A stretch of DNA of 50,923 nt. Source: Alphaproteobacteria bacterium. GTDB lineage: Bacteria; Pseudomonadota; Alphaproteobacteria; UBA828. Position 1 is the stretch's first letter, and the number at the start of each line of letters is the position of its first letter. The position numbers and the translations under genes were made by a program. A model generated the notes under the pieces. That model saw only the letters and a list, made by a program, of their open reading frames with translations. It was not told where the DNA came from and did no database searches. Below are positions 1 through 10,147 of this stretch, one piece after another. The stretch spans positions 1 to 50,923 of the forward strand of contig SHWC01000010.1 in the NCBI GenBank assembly GCA_009691045.1, in the 5' to 3' direction.

Positions 1-533
1 CCGATCGGGCGTTGGCGGAACGCATGGCGGCGGGCTTTGGCGGGCGGACGTTCCGGCCCTATGTGTCGGACGATCCGATCGGCGCGCAAATCGGCGGCGC
101 GATCAAGAACGTGCTGGCGATCGCCTCGGGCATCGCGATCGGTCGCGGCCTGGGTGAAAACGCGCGCGCCGCCCTGATTACACGCGGCTTCGCCGAGCTC
201 ACGCGGCTCGCGTTGAAAAAAGGCGCGCGGATGGAAACCTTGGCCGGGCTCTCGGGCCTTGGCGATTTGATTTTGACCTGCACATCCGATCAATCACGCA
301 ATTACACGGTCGGCCGCGCGCTTGGTGGGGGCACAACGCTGGCCGCGCATTTGTCGAGCCGCGAGAGCGTGGCCGAGGGGGTGACCAGCGCGCCGGCGGT
401 GGTGGCGCTGGGCCGAACACTCGGCGTCGATTTGCCGATTTGCACCGCGGTCGATGCGGTGCTCCATCGGGGTGCCGCGATCGACAGCGCGATCGGCGCG
501 CTGCTCGACCGCCCGTTCAAGGCCGAGGCCTGA
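1..533 (+). CDS. gpsA: Glycerol-3-phosphate dehydrogenase [NAD(P)+], C-terminal part (5' end outside window)
   Basis: This is the C-terminal half of GpsA, the cytosolic enzyme that reduces dihydroxyacetone phosphate to sn-glycerol 3-phosphate for phospholipid synthesis. The frame is open from base 3 to the TGA at 531-533, so the start lies upstream of the window. Family landmarks are the [19 protein letters not shown] helix, which carries the catalytic Lys of the C-terminal domain, and the later [19 protein letters not shown] segment with the substrate-binding Arg-Asn. About 177 residues are visible of a usual 320-340. It precedes YciI- and EVE-domain genes on the same strand, a neighbourhood common in alphaproteobacteria. 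The identity is secure. Confidence 0.95.
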   Translation, partial: DRALAERMAAGFGGRTFRPYVSDDPIGAQIGGAIKNVLAIASGIAIGRGLGENARAALITRGFAELTRLALKKGARMETLAGLSGLGDLILTCTSDQSRNYTVGRALGGGTTLAAHLSSRESVAEGVTSAPAVVALGRTLGVDLPICTAVDAVLHRGAAIDSAIGALLDRPFKAEA

Positions 534-595
534 GGGCTGGCCGCCGATTATCGTGTTGGCTAAAGTGCTGAGAGATTCAAAATCGCGAGGAAACG

Positions 596-886
596 ATGCT
601 CTTCGTCATCCGCAATATCGATAAGCCGAATTCGGGCGCGCTGCGCGCCGCCAACCGGCCAGCCCACCTCGCCTATTTGGATGAGATCGCGCCGGTGTTG
701 AAACTGGCCGGGCCATTCCTTGCCGATGATAACGAGACCATGATCGGCTCGCTTTGGATCGTCGAGGCGGCAGACAAAGCTGCGGCGCTTAAATTTGCCG
801 CTGGCGACCCCTATGCCAGAGCCGGGCTGTTCGAAAGCCAAACAGCGACCCCCTTTCGTCGCGCGCGCGGCGTCGAGCTCGGATAA
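596..886 (+). CDS. YciI-like family protein
   Basis: This 96-residue protein has the size and pattern of the YciI family, a small ferredoxin-like fold related to dienelactone- and muconolactone-type enzymes. The N-terminus reads MLFVIRNIDKPNSG, followed by an R-x2-H-x2-Y-L segment (RPAHLAYL) and a conserved G-S/W strand (MIGSLWIVEA). The end contains D-P-Y-x-R-A-G-L-F, the typical YciI tail with its conserved Asp-Pro. The start ATG has an AGGAA purine stretch just upstream. It sits 62 nt after gpsA and 5 nt before the EVE-domain gene, so it is likely cotranscribed with the latter. The biochemical role of the family is unsettled. Confidence 0.85.
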   Translation: MLFVIRNIDKPNSGALRAANRPAHLAYLDEIAPVLKLAGPFLADDNETMIGSLWIVEAADKAAALKFAAGDPYARAGLFESQTATPFRRARGVELG

Positions 887-891
887 GCGAT

Positions 892-1299
892 ATGACCAAT
901 TGGCTGTTCAAGACCGAGCCCGATGTTTATTCGTGGGCCGATCAGGTGAAAAAGAAGGTCGAGCCGTGGACCGGCGTGCGCAACGCCCAGGCGCGCAATT
1001 TCATGCGCGCGATGAAGGTGGGCGAGCATGGTTTTTTCTATCACACGGGCGATGAACGGCAGGTTGTTGGCATTGTCGAGGTCGCGCGCGTGTTCTATCC
1101 CGATCCGGTGGAGCCGGCTGGGCCATGGGGCCAGGTCGATGTGCGGACCGTGAAACCCTTTGCAAAGCCGGTGACGCTCGCTCAGATCAAGGCCGAGCCG
1201 AAACTCGCCGAGCTTCTGCTCGTGCGCCATTCGCGCCTCTCGGTCATGCCGATCGACGACGCGGCTTGGAAGTTGATTTGCAAAATGGGCGGGCTTTAA
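892..1299 (+). CDS. EVE domain-containing protein (putative modified-base binding)
   Basis: This 135-aa protein is a stand-alone EVE domain, a PUA-like fold known to bind modified nucleobases in DNA or RNA. Diagnostic segments are the start NWLFKTEPDVYSW, the W-T-G-V-R-N-x-Q-A-R-N-F-M-R stretch at about residues 24-39 and the G-E-x-x-F-F-Y-H-T strand. All are also seen in the eukaryotic homologue thymocyte nuclear protein 1. The length is normal for the single-domain family. It lies 5 nt after the YciI gene and 6 nt before the Rieske gene, which points to one transcript. The family is recognised with confidence. The modified base it reads here is unknown. Confidence 0.9.
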   Translation: MTNWLFKTEPDVYSWADQVKKKVEPWTGVRNAQARNFMRAMKVGEHGFFYHTGDERQVVGIVEVARVFYPDPVEPAGPWGQVDVRTVKPFAKPVTLAQIKAEPKLAELLLVRHSRLSVMPIDDAAWKLICKMGGL

Positions 1300-1305
1300 C
1301 CGGCG

Positions 1306-1644
1306 ATGGCTGACCCGATCGTGCTGTGCCGGCTCGATGAAATTCCAGAGGGCGGCGCCAAGGGTTTCGTTATTGGCACGGGCGCGGCGCGGCGCGATTT
1401 GTTCGGCGTCAGGCGTGGCAGGCAGGTGTTTATCTACGAGAATTCGTGTCCGCATACGGGCGGGCCGCTCGATTGGCAGCCCGATGTGTTTCTCGATGTC
1501 GAGACGGCGCATATTCAATGCGCCACGCATGGCGCGCTCTTTCGCATCGGGGATGGCTTTTGCATCCACGGCCCGTGCCTGGGTAAGCATTTGACCGCGC
1601 TGCCTGCGCGGATCGAGGCCGGACGAATTTGGATCGAGGCCTGA
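1306..1644 (+). CDS. Rieske [2Fe-2S] domain protein
   Basis: This small soluble protein (112 aa) consists of one Rieske domain. The cluster ligands are visible as C48-P-H50 and C72-A-T-H75, the CxH...CxxH pattern of a Rieske [2Fe-2S] centre. The text around them (CPHTGGPLDW, then IQCATHGALFRIGDGFCIHGPC) resembles ferredoxin-type Rieske proteins such as those serving oxygenases or nitrite reductases. There is no membrane anchor or oxygenase catalytic domain. It follows the EVE-domain gene by 6 nt. Its redox partner cannot be read from the context. Confidence 0.9.
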   Translation: MADPIVLCRLDEIPEGGAKGFVIGTGAARRDLFGVRRGRQVFIYENSCPHTGGPLDWQPDVFLDVETAHIQCATHGALFRIGDGFCIHGPCLGKHLTALPARIEAGRIWIEA

Positions 1645-1744
1645 CGCCCCGCCGCCCGTCTTGCCTCGGCCGGCCGGTCCTCCGATAATCCGTGCTCCGT
1701 TGAAGAGGCGTAAAGCCCGCAGCCACCAGGAGCGTTGAACCATC

Positions 1745-3682
<1,938 letters not shown>

Positions 3683-3716
3683 CGCGGCGCAAAGCGCGCC
3701 ACTCATCCAGGTTTAG

Positions 3717-3818
3717 GCCGCGGCGGCCCAGGCGCAGCCTTTCGGCCGCGACAGCCTAGGCGCGGTCTTTCTGCCGCGACAGCCTAGGCGCGCTCAACTA
3801 GCCGCAGCGGCAACCTAA
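3717..3818. repeat. 28-bp imperfect tandem repeat, three full units plus a partial fourth
   Basis: Three contiguous 28-base units occupy 3717-3744, 3745-3772 and 3773-3800. A diverged partial unit runs from 3801. Each begins GCCGCG and carries a (C/T)AGGCGC core. Units two and three share their first 20 bases exactly (GCCGCGACAGCCTAGGCGCG). The array fills the gap between the converging acs and RRM-protein genes and the partial unit touches the stop codon of the latter. It is not a CRISPR because there are no unique spacers. Confidence 0.8.
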
Positions 3819-4126
3819 TAGCGGTCGCGCGGCGGACCGGAACGCGGCGGCCGACCGCCGCCACCGCCCCCACCCTGGGGCCGGTCGCGCGCCATATTGA
3901 CCACCACATTGCGCCCGCCAATGGCTGACCCGTTCAAGGCTTGCATGGCCGCGTCGGCGCCCTGCTGGGTCTCCATTTCGACAAAACCAAAGCCGCGCAA
4001 ACGGCCGGTCTCTCGGTCGCTGATGACGATCGATGATGTGACGGTGCCGTGTGGTTCAAACAAGCGACCGAGTTCCTCGGCCGTCATCGTGTAGGGTATG
4101 TTCCCTACATACAATTTGCAGGACAT
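3815..4126 (-). CDS. RRM-domain RNA-binding protein with glycine-rich tail
   Basis: This 103-aa protein is a single RNA recognition motif followed by a Gly/Arg-rich tail, the architecture of bacterial and cyanobacterial cold-inducible RNA chaperones. RNP2 is LYVGNI (residues 5-10) and RNP1 is RGFGFVEM (44-51), with both aromatic Phe residues of RNP1 present. The tail has seven consecutive glycines, then PPRSGPPRDRY. I chose the ATG at 4126 because GGAG lies nine bases upstream and the translation starts directly with the domain. An upstream in-frame extension to 4372 shows no family sequence. The 5' leader contains a stem next to the ribosome-binding site, annotated separately. Confidence 0.92.
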   Translation of the reverse strand: MSCKLYVGNIPYTMTAEELGRLFEPHGTVTSSIVISDRETGRLRGFGFVEMETQQGADAAMQALNGSAIGGRNVVVNMARDRPQGGGGGGGRPPRSGPPRDRY

Positions 4127-4139
4127 CGGATTAGTCTCC

Positions 4140-4188
4140 AAGCTGGGCCACTCCCCGAGACATTCGTGGTCATCTACCCCCCCAGCTT
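4140..4188 (-). promoter_or_regulatory. Leader stem adjacent to the RRM-gene ribosome-binding site
   Basis: In the leader of the RRM gene, AAGCTGGG and CCCAGCTT form a perfect 8-bp inverted repeat (4181-4188 and 4140-4147) around a 33-base loop. On the transcript the 3' arm directly abuts the GGAG ribosome-binding sequence. This position could allow temperature- or protein-dependent control of translation. The base pairing is visible in the sequence. The regulatory role is inference. Confidence 0.4.
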
Positions 4189-4210
4189 CGACAATAATCA
4201 CGGCGCATTT

Positions 4211-4225
4211 TGACGGGCGCGTCAA
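4211..4225 (-). promoter_or_regulatory. Palindrome overlapping a possible -35 element of the RRM gene
   Basis: TGACG-GGCG-CGTCA (4211-4224) is a perfect 5-bp inverted repeat. Read on the minus strand it overlaps TTGACG, a good -35 hexamer, about 95 bases upstream of the RRM-gene start. No convincing -10 hexamer lies at the standard distance, so this is only a possible promoter or operator. Confidence 0.25.
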
Positions 4226-4315
4226 CAGGTAAGGAATTCTTTTCTTTTCCAATCCCAGACTCAAGCGCGCCCCAACGCGCCGCCGCCTTGGGCGCCACAG
4301 GCTAGCCATAGACGC

Positions 4316-5137
4316 ATGCGCGACGACCACAGCATCGAGCAGGATTGGGCTGGCTACAGCGAGACCGAGCACGCCACTTGGCGCGCCCTCTTTGCCCGTC
4401 AGAAGGGGCTGCTGCCGGGGCGCGCGGCCGATGCGTTTCTCAACGGCCTATCGCGCCTGCCGATTTTCGGCGAAGGCATTCCCGATTTCGATGCCTTGAA
4501 CGAGGTTTTGTTCAAGACGACCCAATGGCGCTTGGTCGCCGTGCCGGGCCTGGTGCCGGACGAGGTTTTTTTCGACCATCTGGCCAATCGCCGCTTCCCC
4601 GCGGCGCGCTTCATTCGCCGGCCCGAGCAGATGGATTATCTCGAGGAGCCCGACATTTTTCATGACGTGTTCGGTCACGCGCCCATGCTCATGCTGCCGG
4701 CCTTCGCCGATTATATGCAGGCCTATGGCAAAGGCGGGTTAAGGGCGCTTCGCCTCGGGGTGCTGGAGCGCCTCGCGCGGGTCTATTGGTATACGGTCGA
4801 GTTCGGCCTGGTGCAGGAGAAAGCGGGCTTACGCATTTATGGCTCGGGCATCGTGTCGTCCCGCAGCGAGTCAATGTTTTGCCTGGAGGACCCCTCGCCG
4901 CATCGCTTGGCGTTCGAGCTGCGCCGCGTGCTGCGCACGCGCTACCGGATCGACGATTTTCAGGAATGCTATTTCGTCATCCGGGGTTTCGATCAGCTGC
5001 TGGAATTAGCCGAGATCGATTTCACACCGATCTATCGCTCGGTCGAAACCTTGCCCGATATCGCCCCCGGCGACTTATCGGCCGATGACCGCGTCATCAC
5101 GCGCGGTACGGGCGCCTATCACAAGACAAAATCTTAG
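4316..5137 (+). CDS. phhA: Phenylalanine 4-hydroxylase
   Basis: This enzyme hydroxylates phenylalanine to tyrosine using tetrahydropterin, Fe(II) and O2. The 273-aa length matches the single-domain bacterial form. The iron ligands are visible: H116 and H121 in RPEQMDYLEEPDIFHDVFGH, and E162 in YWYTVEFGLV. The GSGIVSSRSES stretch matches the pterin/substrate loop region. The start ATG at 4316 begins a reading consistent with homologues (W-x-x-Y-S-x-x-E-H-x-T-W). It diverges from the RRM gene. Its stop codon overlaps the stop of the SDHAF4-like gene on the opposite strand by four bases. No pterin dehydratase (PhhB) gene is adjacent. Confidence 0.95.
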   Translation: MRDDHSIEQDWAGYSETEHATWRALFARQKGLLPGRAADAFLNGLSRLPIFGEGIPDFDALNEVLFKTTQWRLVAVPGLVPDEVFFDHLANRRFPAARFIRRPEQMDYLEEPDIFHDVFGHAPMLMLPAFADYMQAYGKGGLRALRLGVLERLARVYWYTVEFGLVQEKAGLRIYGSGIVSSRSESMFCLEDPSPHRLAFELRRVLRTRYRIDDFQECYFVIRGFDQLLELAEIDFTPIYRSVETLPDIAPGDLSADDRVITRGTGAYHKTKS

Positions 5138-5292
5138 AAATCTACGCAGCGGCCAGCGCGTTCCCAATCGCCGAAGCGGGTGGGCTCAGGGCCTTTCGGG
5201 CCGCCAATTTCGGTCTGCGGCGGCTTGGCCGCGGGCTCGGGCAATGGCGCGGGGACCGGGGCCGGTGGTTTGTCGGTCTTCGTCTCGCTCAT
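5134..5292 (-). CDS. DUF1674 / SDHAF4-like small protein (succinate dehydrogenase assembly)
   Basis: This 52-aa reading frame starts at ATG 5290-5292 on the minus strand. It encodes an Ala/Pro/Lys-rich N-terminus followed by the family signature GGPKGPEPTRFGDWERAGRC and then VDF at the very end. That C-terminal block is the hallmark of DUF1674, the family of mitochondrial SDHAF4, which binds flavinylated SdhA before complex II is assembled. The family is common in alphaproteobacteria. The gene converges on phhA and the two stop codons overlap (5134-5137). It is a short gene that is easily missed. No sdh genes are in the window, so the role is taken from the family. Confidence 0.88.
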   Translation of the reverse strand: MSETKTDKPPAPVPAPLPEPAAKPPQTEIGGPKGPEPTRFGDWERAGRCVDF

Positions 5293-5426
5293 GACCTATG
5301 ACATAGCGAATGGAGACCCCGACGACCAGGGCCTTTCGCTTGCCGGTTTGCCTTGAAGCCGGCCTTTCGATTGCTCATATAACGGAGCAGTTCGACCCTG
5401 CCAAATTGAAGGATTGAAGAATCTCG

Positions 5427-6140
5427 ATGCTCTACGCCCGCACCGCCATTCTGCTCGCGGCCATGTCCGCGATATTTCTTGGTATCGGTTATTTGATCGG
5501 CGGCCAGAGCGGCATGGTGATTGCGCTGGTTATCGCCGCCGGCATGAATCTGTTCGCCTATTGGAACTCGGACAAGATGGTGCTCAACCTCTATGGCGCG
5601 CGCGCCGTGAGCAAGGCGGAAGCGCCCGCGCTCCATGGCATCGTCGAACAACTCGCCGACCGCGCCGGCCTGCCCATGCCAAAGGTCTATTTGATCCAGA
5701 ACGATCAACCAAACGCGTTTGCCACCGGGCGCAATCCGCAGAACGCCGCGGTCGCCGCGACCACAGGTCTGTTGCAGCATCTGACACCGGAGGAAGTGGC
5801 CGGCGTGATGGCGCATGAACTCGCCCATGTGCGCCATCGCGATACGTTGGTGATGACGATTACCGCGACCATCGCGGGCGCCATTTCGATGTTGGCGAAT
5901 TTCGCGTTCATGTTTGGCGGCGCGCGCGGCAACGACAATCGCTCAAGCCTCGGGCCGATTGTGATGATTGCGGCGATGGTGTTGGCGCCGATCGCCGCCA
6001 TGTTGGTGCAGATGGCGGTGAGCCGCTCGCGCGAATATGAAGCCGATCGTGGCGGCGCGGAGATTTCGGGCCAGCCACTTTGGCTCGCATCCGCGCTCGA
6101 GAAACTTGGCCGGCTGACCAAGCGCATCGATAACCCGTAG
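5427..6140 (+). CDS. htpX: HtpX-type M48 membrane zinc protease, cut short by an in-frame TAG
   Basis: HtpX is an inner-membrane metalloprotease for membrane-protein quality control. The N-terminus has two hydrophobic segments (about residues 7-26 and 28-46). The zinc site is HELAH at 130-134 with the third ligand Glu in SREYEADR (E205). A second hydrophobic pair lies at 145-165 and 177-197. The frame ends at an amber TAG (6138-6140) after 237 residues, whereas the family is near 290. The bases after the TAG continue in the same frame with the conserved HtpX C-terminus (next entry). The catalytic domain is therefore intact but about 50 residues are lost, unless the stop is a sequencing error or is read through. 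Confidence 0.88.
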   Translation: MLYARTAILLAAMSAIFLGIGYLIGGQSGMVIALVIAAGMNLFAYWNSDKMVLNLYGARAVSKAEAPALHGIVEQLADRAGLPMPKVYLIQNDQPNAFATGRNPQNAAVAATTGLLQHLTPEEVAGVMAHELAHVRHRDTLVMTITATIAGAISMLANFAFMFGGARGNDNRSSLGPIVMIAAMVLAPIAAMLVQMAVSRSREYEADRGGAEISGQPLWLASALEKLGRLTKRIDNP

Positions 6141-6293
6141 GCCGAGAATGCGCCGGCGGCCGCGCATCTTTTTATTGTCAATCCGCTCCATGTGCGGGGC
6201 CTTGGCGGGTTGTTCGCGACGCACCCGAACCTTGAGCGCCGCATTGCGCGGCTGCGTGAGATGGCTAAGAGCCCGTCTGAGAATTCCTCATGA
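6141..6293 (+). pseudogene. htpX: Severed C-terminus of htpX, in frame after the amber codon
   Basis: Directly after the TAG, with no frame change, the sequence encodes [20 protein letters not shown] and then [22 protein letters not shown]. This is the conserved C-terminal block of HtpX ([17 protein letters not shown]). A single base change at 6138 (for example CAG to TAG) would explain the stop. The last codons, KSPSENSS and TGA at 6291-6293, are supplied by the inserted MITE-like element, not by htpX itself. The joined protein would be 288 aa, the normal length. Confidence 0.82.
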
Positions 6294-6466
6294 GCTGCGC
6301 TGCGTGTCGAAAATCGTCGGTTGGCAGGAACAGCCCGAAAAGCGTATCGGGGGATACGATCGAGGGCTGCGACGAACCAGCCGGCGATTTTCGCCGCAGC
6401 CCGTTGGGACGCGCCGGTTTCGAGCCTCCGGTTCGTCGCGGCCATGACGAATTCTCAGACAGGCTC
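6269..6466. mobile_element. MITE-like element (198 bp) with 24-bp terminal inverted repeats and TAA duplication
   Basis: The 24-base left end (6269-6292, beginning GAGCCCGTCTGAGAATTC) and right end (6443-6466, ending GAATTCTCAGACAGGCTC) are inverted copies with two mismatches. Each end is flanked by TAA (6266-6268 and 6467-6469), which fits a 3-bp target duplication. Removing the element plus one TAA gives an htpX end reading REMAKE-stop whose GAGTGA overlaps the GTG start of rsmB, a clean ancestral junction. The interior contains a second inverted pair (6308-6324 with 6377-6393, 15 of 17 positions) and no credible gene. TIR sequence and target resemble IS5-superfamily elements, by inference. 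Confidence 0.85.
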
Positions 6467-6472
6467 TAAGGA

Positions 6473-7765
6473 GTGAACGCGGCCCCAAGCCCAAGGCGCG
6501 CGGCGCTCGGCCTGCTCGATCAAGTCCTCGCGCGGCGCCGCCCGCTCGATGAGGCGCTCGATGGCTCCGCCGAGTTCGGCGCGCTCGAAGGGCGCGACCG
6601 CGCCTTCGCTCATCTGCTCGTACTCACCACGCTGCGTCGGCTCGGCCAAATTGATGCCCTGCTCGCGCACTTCATGGCGAAGCCCTTGCCGGCGCGCCGA
6701 CACGCCGTTCGCGATGTGCTGCGGCTTGGCGTCGCGCAGCTGATTTTCCTCAACACACCGCCCCATGCCGCGGTCGGCACGGCCACGACGCTGGTCGGGG
6801 AAATCGGGCCGACGACGTTCGTCTCACTGATAAATGCGGTGCTGCGCCGGGTGGCGAGCGAGGGCAAGGCGCTCGCGGCCCAACAAGATGAAGCACGCCT
6901 CAATACACCGGCTTGGCTCTGGCAGGCGCTCGTCGAAAGTTATGGCGAGCCCATGGCCCGCGCCATCGGCCAAGCGCATCTGGCCGAGCCACCGCTCGAT
7001 CTCACCTGCCGCGAGGACGCCGCTTCGTGGGCGGCGCGGTTGGGCGGTGTCGTGCTGGACAATGGCACGATCCGCTTGGCAGCGCGGCCCGCGGTCAACG
7101 CCCTGGAAGGCTATTCTGACGGCGCCTGGTGGGTGCAGGATGCGGCGGCGGCGCTACCGGCCCGTTTGCTCGGCCCCTTGGCCGGCAAACAGGCGATCGA
7201 AATCGGCGCGGCGCCGGGCGGCAAGACCGCGCAATTGATTGCGGCGGGGGCTGCGGTGATCGCGCTCGACCGGGCGCCCGCGCGGCTTGCGATTTTGCGC
7301 GAAAACCTTGACCGGCTCGGCATGAACGCCACGCTGATTCAAGCGGACGCCACGGTTTGGCGACCGCCGGCGCTGGCCGATGCCGTGCTGATCGATGCGC
7401 CGTGCAGCGCGACCGGTACGATTCGCCGCCACCCGGAGGCCCCCTATGGTCGCGACTTGGCCGATGCCAAACGGCTGGCGGCAGCCCAAGATGCCTTGAT
7501 CGAGGCCGCCGCCGGCTATTTGAAGCCGGGGGGCCAGCTCGTATTCGCGACCTGTTCGCTGCTGCCGCTCGAAGGCGAGGCGCGGATCGAGGCCGCGCTC
7601 GCCCGCCCGCTCGGCCTCGCCCGCGACCCCATCGGGGCGGCGGAGCTGGGCGGATTCGCCTTCGCCCTCACGCCCAAAGGGGAGTTGCGCACCCTACCCT
7701 GCCATCTGGCGGAGCAAGGCGGCCTCGATGGCTTTTTTGCCGCCCGCTTGCGGCGCCAAGCCTAA
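6473..7765 (+). CDS. rsmB: 16S rRNA (cytosine-967-C5)-methyltransferase
   Basis: RsmB (Sun/Fmu) methylates C967 of 16S rRNA with S-adenosylmethionine. The protein is 430 aa. Residues 1-135 form the NusB-like RNA-binding domain (ARRRPLDEAL, RDRAFAHLLV, NTPPHAAV). The catalytic domain carries the SAM motif GAAPGGKTAQL (245-255), the motif IV cysteine in DAPCSATGTIRRHPE (C311) and the catalytic cysteine in ATCSLLPLEGE (C361). The GTG start overlaps its own AGGAG-like sequence. This oddity is explained by the MITE insertion, which separated rsmB from the htpX stop it formerly overlapped. Confidence 0.94.
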   Translation: MNAAPSPRRAALGLLDQVLARRRPLDEALDGSAEFGALEGRDRAFAHLLVLTTLRRLGQIDALLAHFMAKPLPARRHAVRDVLRLGVAQLIFLNTPPHAAVGTATTLVGEIGPTTFVSLINAVLRRVASEGKALAAQQDEARLNTPAWLWQALVESYGEPMARAIGQAHLAEPPLDLTCREDAASWAARLGGVVLDNGTIRLAARPAVNALEGYSDGAWWVQDAAAALPARLLGPLAGKQAIEIGAAPGGKTAQLIAAGAAVIALDRAPARLAILRENLDRLGMNATLIQADATVWRPPALADAVLIDAPCSATGTIRRHPEAPYGRDLADAKRLAAAQDALIEAAAGYLKPGGQLVFATCSLLPLEGEARIEAALARPLGLARDPIGAAELGGFAFALTPKGELRTLPCHLAEQGGLDGFFAARLRRQA

Positions 7766-7782
7766 GCTGGTACGACAAATTC

Positions 7783-8481
<699 letters not shown>

Positions 8482-8488
8482 ATCGCTC

Positions 8489-10141
8489 ATGGCCGAGCCC
8501 AACGCCATGAAGGACGATCAACGCGGCGGTCTAGGCAATGCACTTCGCCTGTTGTTCGGCGGGCGCAATAATGATCGTCGAGCGGCGCGCGGTGCGGTCG
8601 TGTTGCGCGTTCAACCGCATGACCTTGTACCAGGCGAAGCGGTGCGCGGCCATGCGTTGCTGGCTGGCGATTATGGCTTTGTCGGCGAAATCTTATCCGC
8701 GCGCGAAGCCGCGCCATGGGCCGATCAATCGCTCGGCGCCGCATGGTTCGACGCGCTGCATGGTTTCTCTTGGCTGAGAGATTTACGCGTGATCGGCACC
8801 AGCGCGGCGCGTACGCGTGCATGCGCTTTGGTGCAGGACTGGATCGAGCGGAGCGAGGACCTGCCGGGCTCGGCGCGCGCACCGGCCGTGACGGGGGCGC
8901 GCTTGGCGGCGTGGCTGGTCAACCATGATTTTCTGCTGGGCGCCCCAACTGATTCATTCGCACAATTGTTTCATGCGAGTTTGCTGAGCCAGGCGAAGCA
9001 ACTCGCGCGCACTGCGCGGCGCGGCGATCACGGGGCCGATCGTTTCGCGGCCCTGAAGGGGCTGATTTATTGCAGCGTCGCTTTGCCCGATGGCGATCAT
9101 CGCCTACAGCAAGTGCTAAAGGCGCTTGAGACCGAATTAATTGAACAGGTATTGCCTGACGGCGTTCATGTGTCGCGCAGTCCGTCGACTCAACTCGCGG
9201 TGTTGCGCGACCTTATCGACCTACGAGCGACGCTGATCGCGGCGCATCAGGCCCCGCCCGTCGCGTTACAAAACTCGATCGATCGCTTGGCGTTGATGGT
9301 GCGGGGCTTCCGCCATGGCGATGGCGGCTTGGCGTTGTTCAACGATTCGCTCGAGGAAGAGGTCTGGCTGGTCGACCGCGTGCTCGGCCTGGCCGATGCC
9401 AAGGGTCGCCCCTTGAGCGATGCTCGACATGGCGGCTTCCAGCGCGTGCAGGCGGGACGCACGCTTGTCCTCATGGATGCCGGCGTGCCGCCAATGCATG
9501 GGCTGCATGGCCATGCCGGCACGTTGAGTTTAGAGATCAGCGTGGGCAAGGAGCGCCTGATCACCAATTGCGGCGCCTGGCGCGGACCCGATGCACAATG
9601 GGCGCAAGCCTTGCGCGCATCGGCGGCGCATTCGACGCTGACGGTCGACGACACCAATTCCGCCGCCGTGCTTGACGAGGGCGGCATTGGCGTCGGACCC
9701 AATCGCATCGACTTCAATCGCGAAGAGAAAGAGGGCGCGGTTTGGCTCGACGCGAGCCATGATGGCTATGTTCAGCCGTTCGGCCTCATGCACACGAGGC
9801 GTCTCTATGTCGCGGCGGATGGCGGCGATTTGCGTGGGGAAGACCGGCTGACCAGCCTCGGCGGCGCGCGCCGGGCCGGGCGCAGCTTCGCGGTGCGCTT
9901 TCATTTGCACCCCGATGTGCGGGCGTCGCTGGTGCAGGATGGGGCGTCGGTCCTTCTGCGTTTGCCGAGCGGTGTGGGCTGGCACTTGCGCGCCGGCGGC
10001 GGTTCGCTCGATCTCGCGGAAAGCGTTTACGCCGGGAAGGCCGGCGAGCGGCGGCGTACCGAACAGGTTTTTATTACCGGTGGCATTGAACCTGACGAGA
10101 CAATCATAAAATGGGCGCTGCGGCGAATCCCGAAGGGCTGA
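8489..10141 (+). CDS. Heparinase II/III family protein
   Basis: This protein of about 550 aa belongs to the heparinase II/III family (alginate-lyase-like helical domain plus C-terminal beta domain). The helical part includes RVIGTSAARTRACALVQDWI and VTGARLAAWLVNHDFLL. The beta part includes the conserved HGHAGTLSLEISVGKERLITN and RASAAHSTLTVDDTNSA blocks with the active-site His residues of the family. There is no signal peptide, as is typical of the alphaproteobacterial homologues found beside rsmB and purH. The ATG at 8489 lies 7 nt after rpe and is preferred over one at 8447 that overlaps rpe. The substrate is unknown. A role in turnover or synthesis of an acidic glycan is plausible. Confidence 0.87.
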   Translation: MAEPNAMKDDQRGGLGNALRLLFGGRNNDRRAARGAVVLRVQPHDLVPGEAVRGHALLAGDYGFVGEILSAREAAPWADQSLGAAWFDALHGFSWLRDLRVIGTSAARTRACALVQDWIERSEDLPGSARAPAVTGARLAAWLVNHDFLLGAPTDSFAQLFHASLLSQAKQLARTARRGDHGADRFAALKGLIYCSVALPDGDHRLQQVLKALETELIEQVLPDGVHVSRSPSTQLAVLRDLIDLRATLIAAHQAPPVALQNSIDRLALMVRGFRHGDGGLALFNDSLEEEVWLVDRVLGLADAKGRPLSDARHGGFQRVQAGRTLVLMDAGVPPMHGLHGHAGTLSLEISVGKERLITNCGAWRGPDAQWAQALRASAAHSTLTVDDTNSAAVLDEGGIGVGPNRIDFNREEKEGAVWLDASHDGYVQPFGLMHTRRLYVAADGGDLRGEDRLTSLGGARRAGRSFAVRFHLHPDVRASLVQDGASVLLRLPSGVGWHLRAGGGSLDLAESVYAGKAGERRRTEQVFITGGIEPDETIIKWALRRIPKG

Positions 10142-10147
10142 GTCTAT

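Noticed and set aside
3717-3818. CRISPR-like array
   Set aside because: Units are contiguous with no spacers, only three full copies, and there are no cas genes nearby.
4343-4665. Alternative frames within phhA and elsewhere in other frames
   Set aside because: They are products of high GC content. The recognised proteins occupy the same bases on one strand with full-length family matches.
7357-7782. N-terminal extension of Rpe
   Set aside because: The upstream frame overlaps rsmB and has no family sequence. The canonical Rpe start is ATG 7783.
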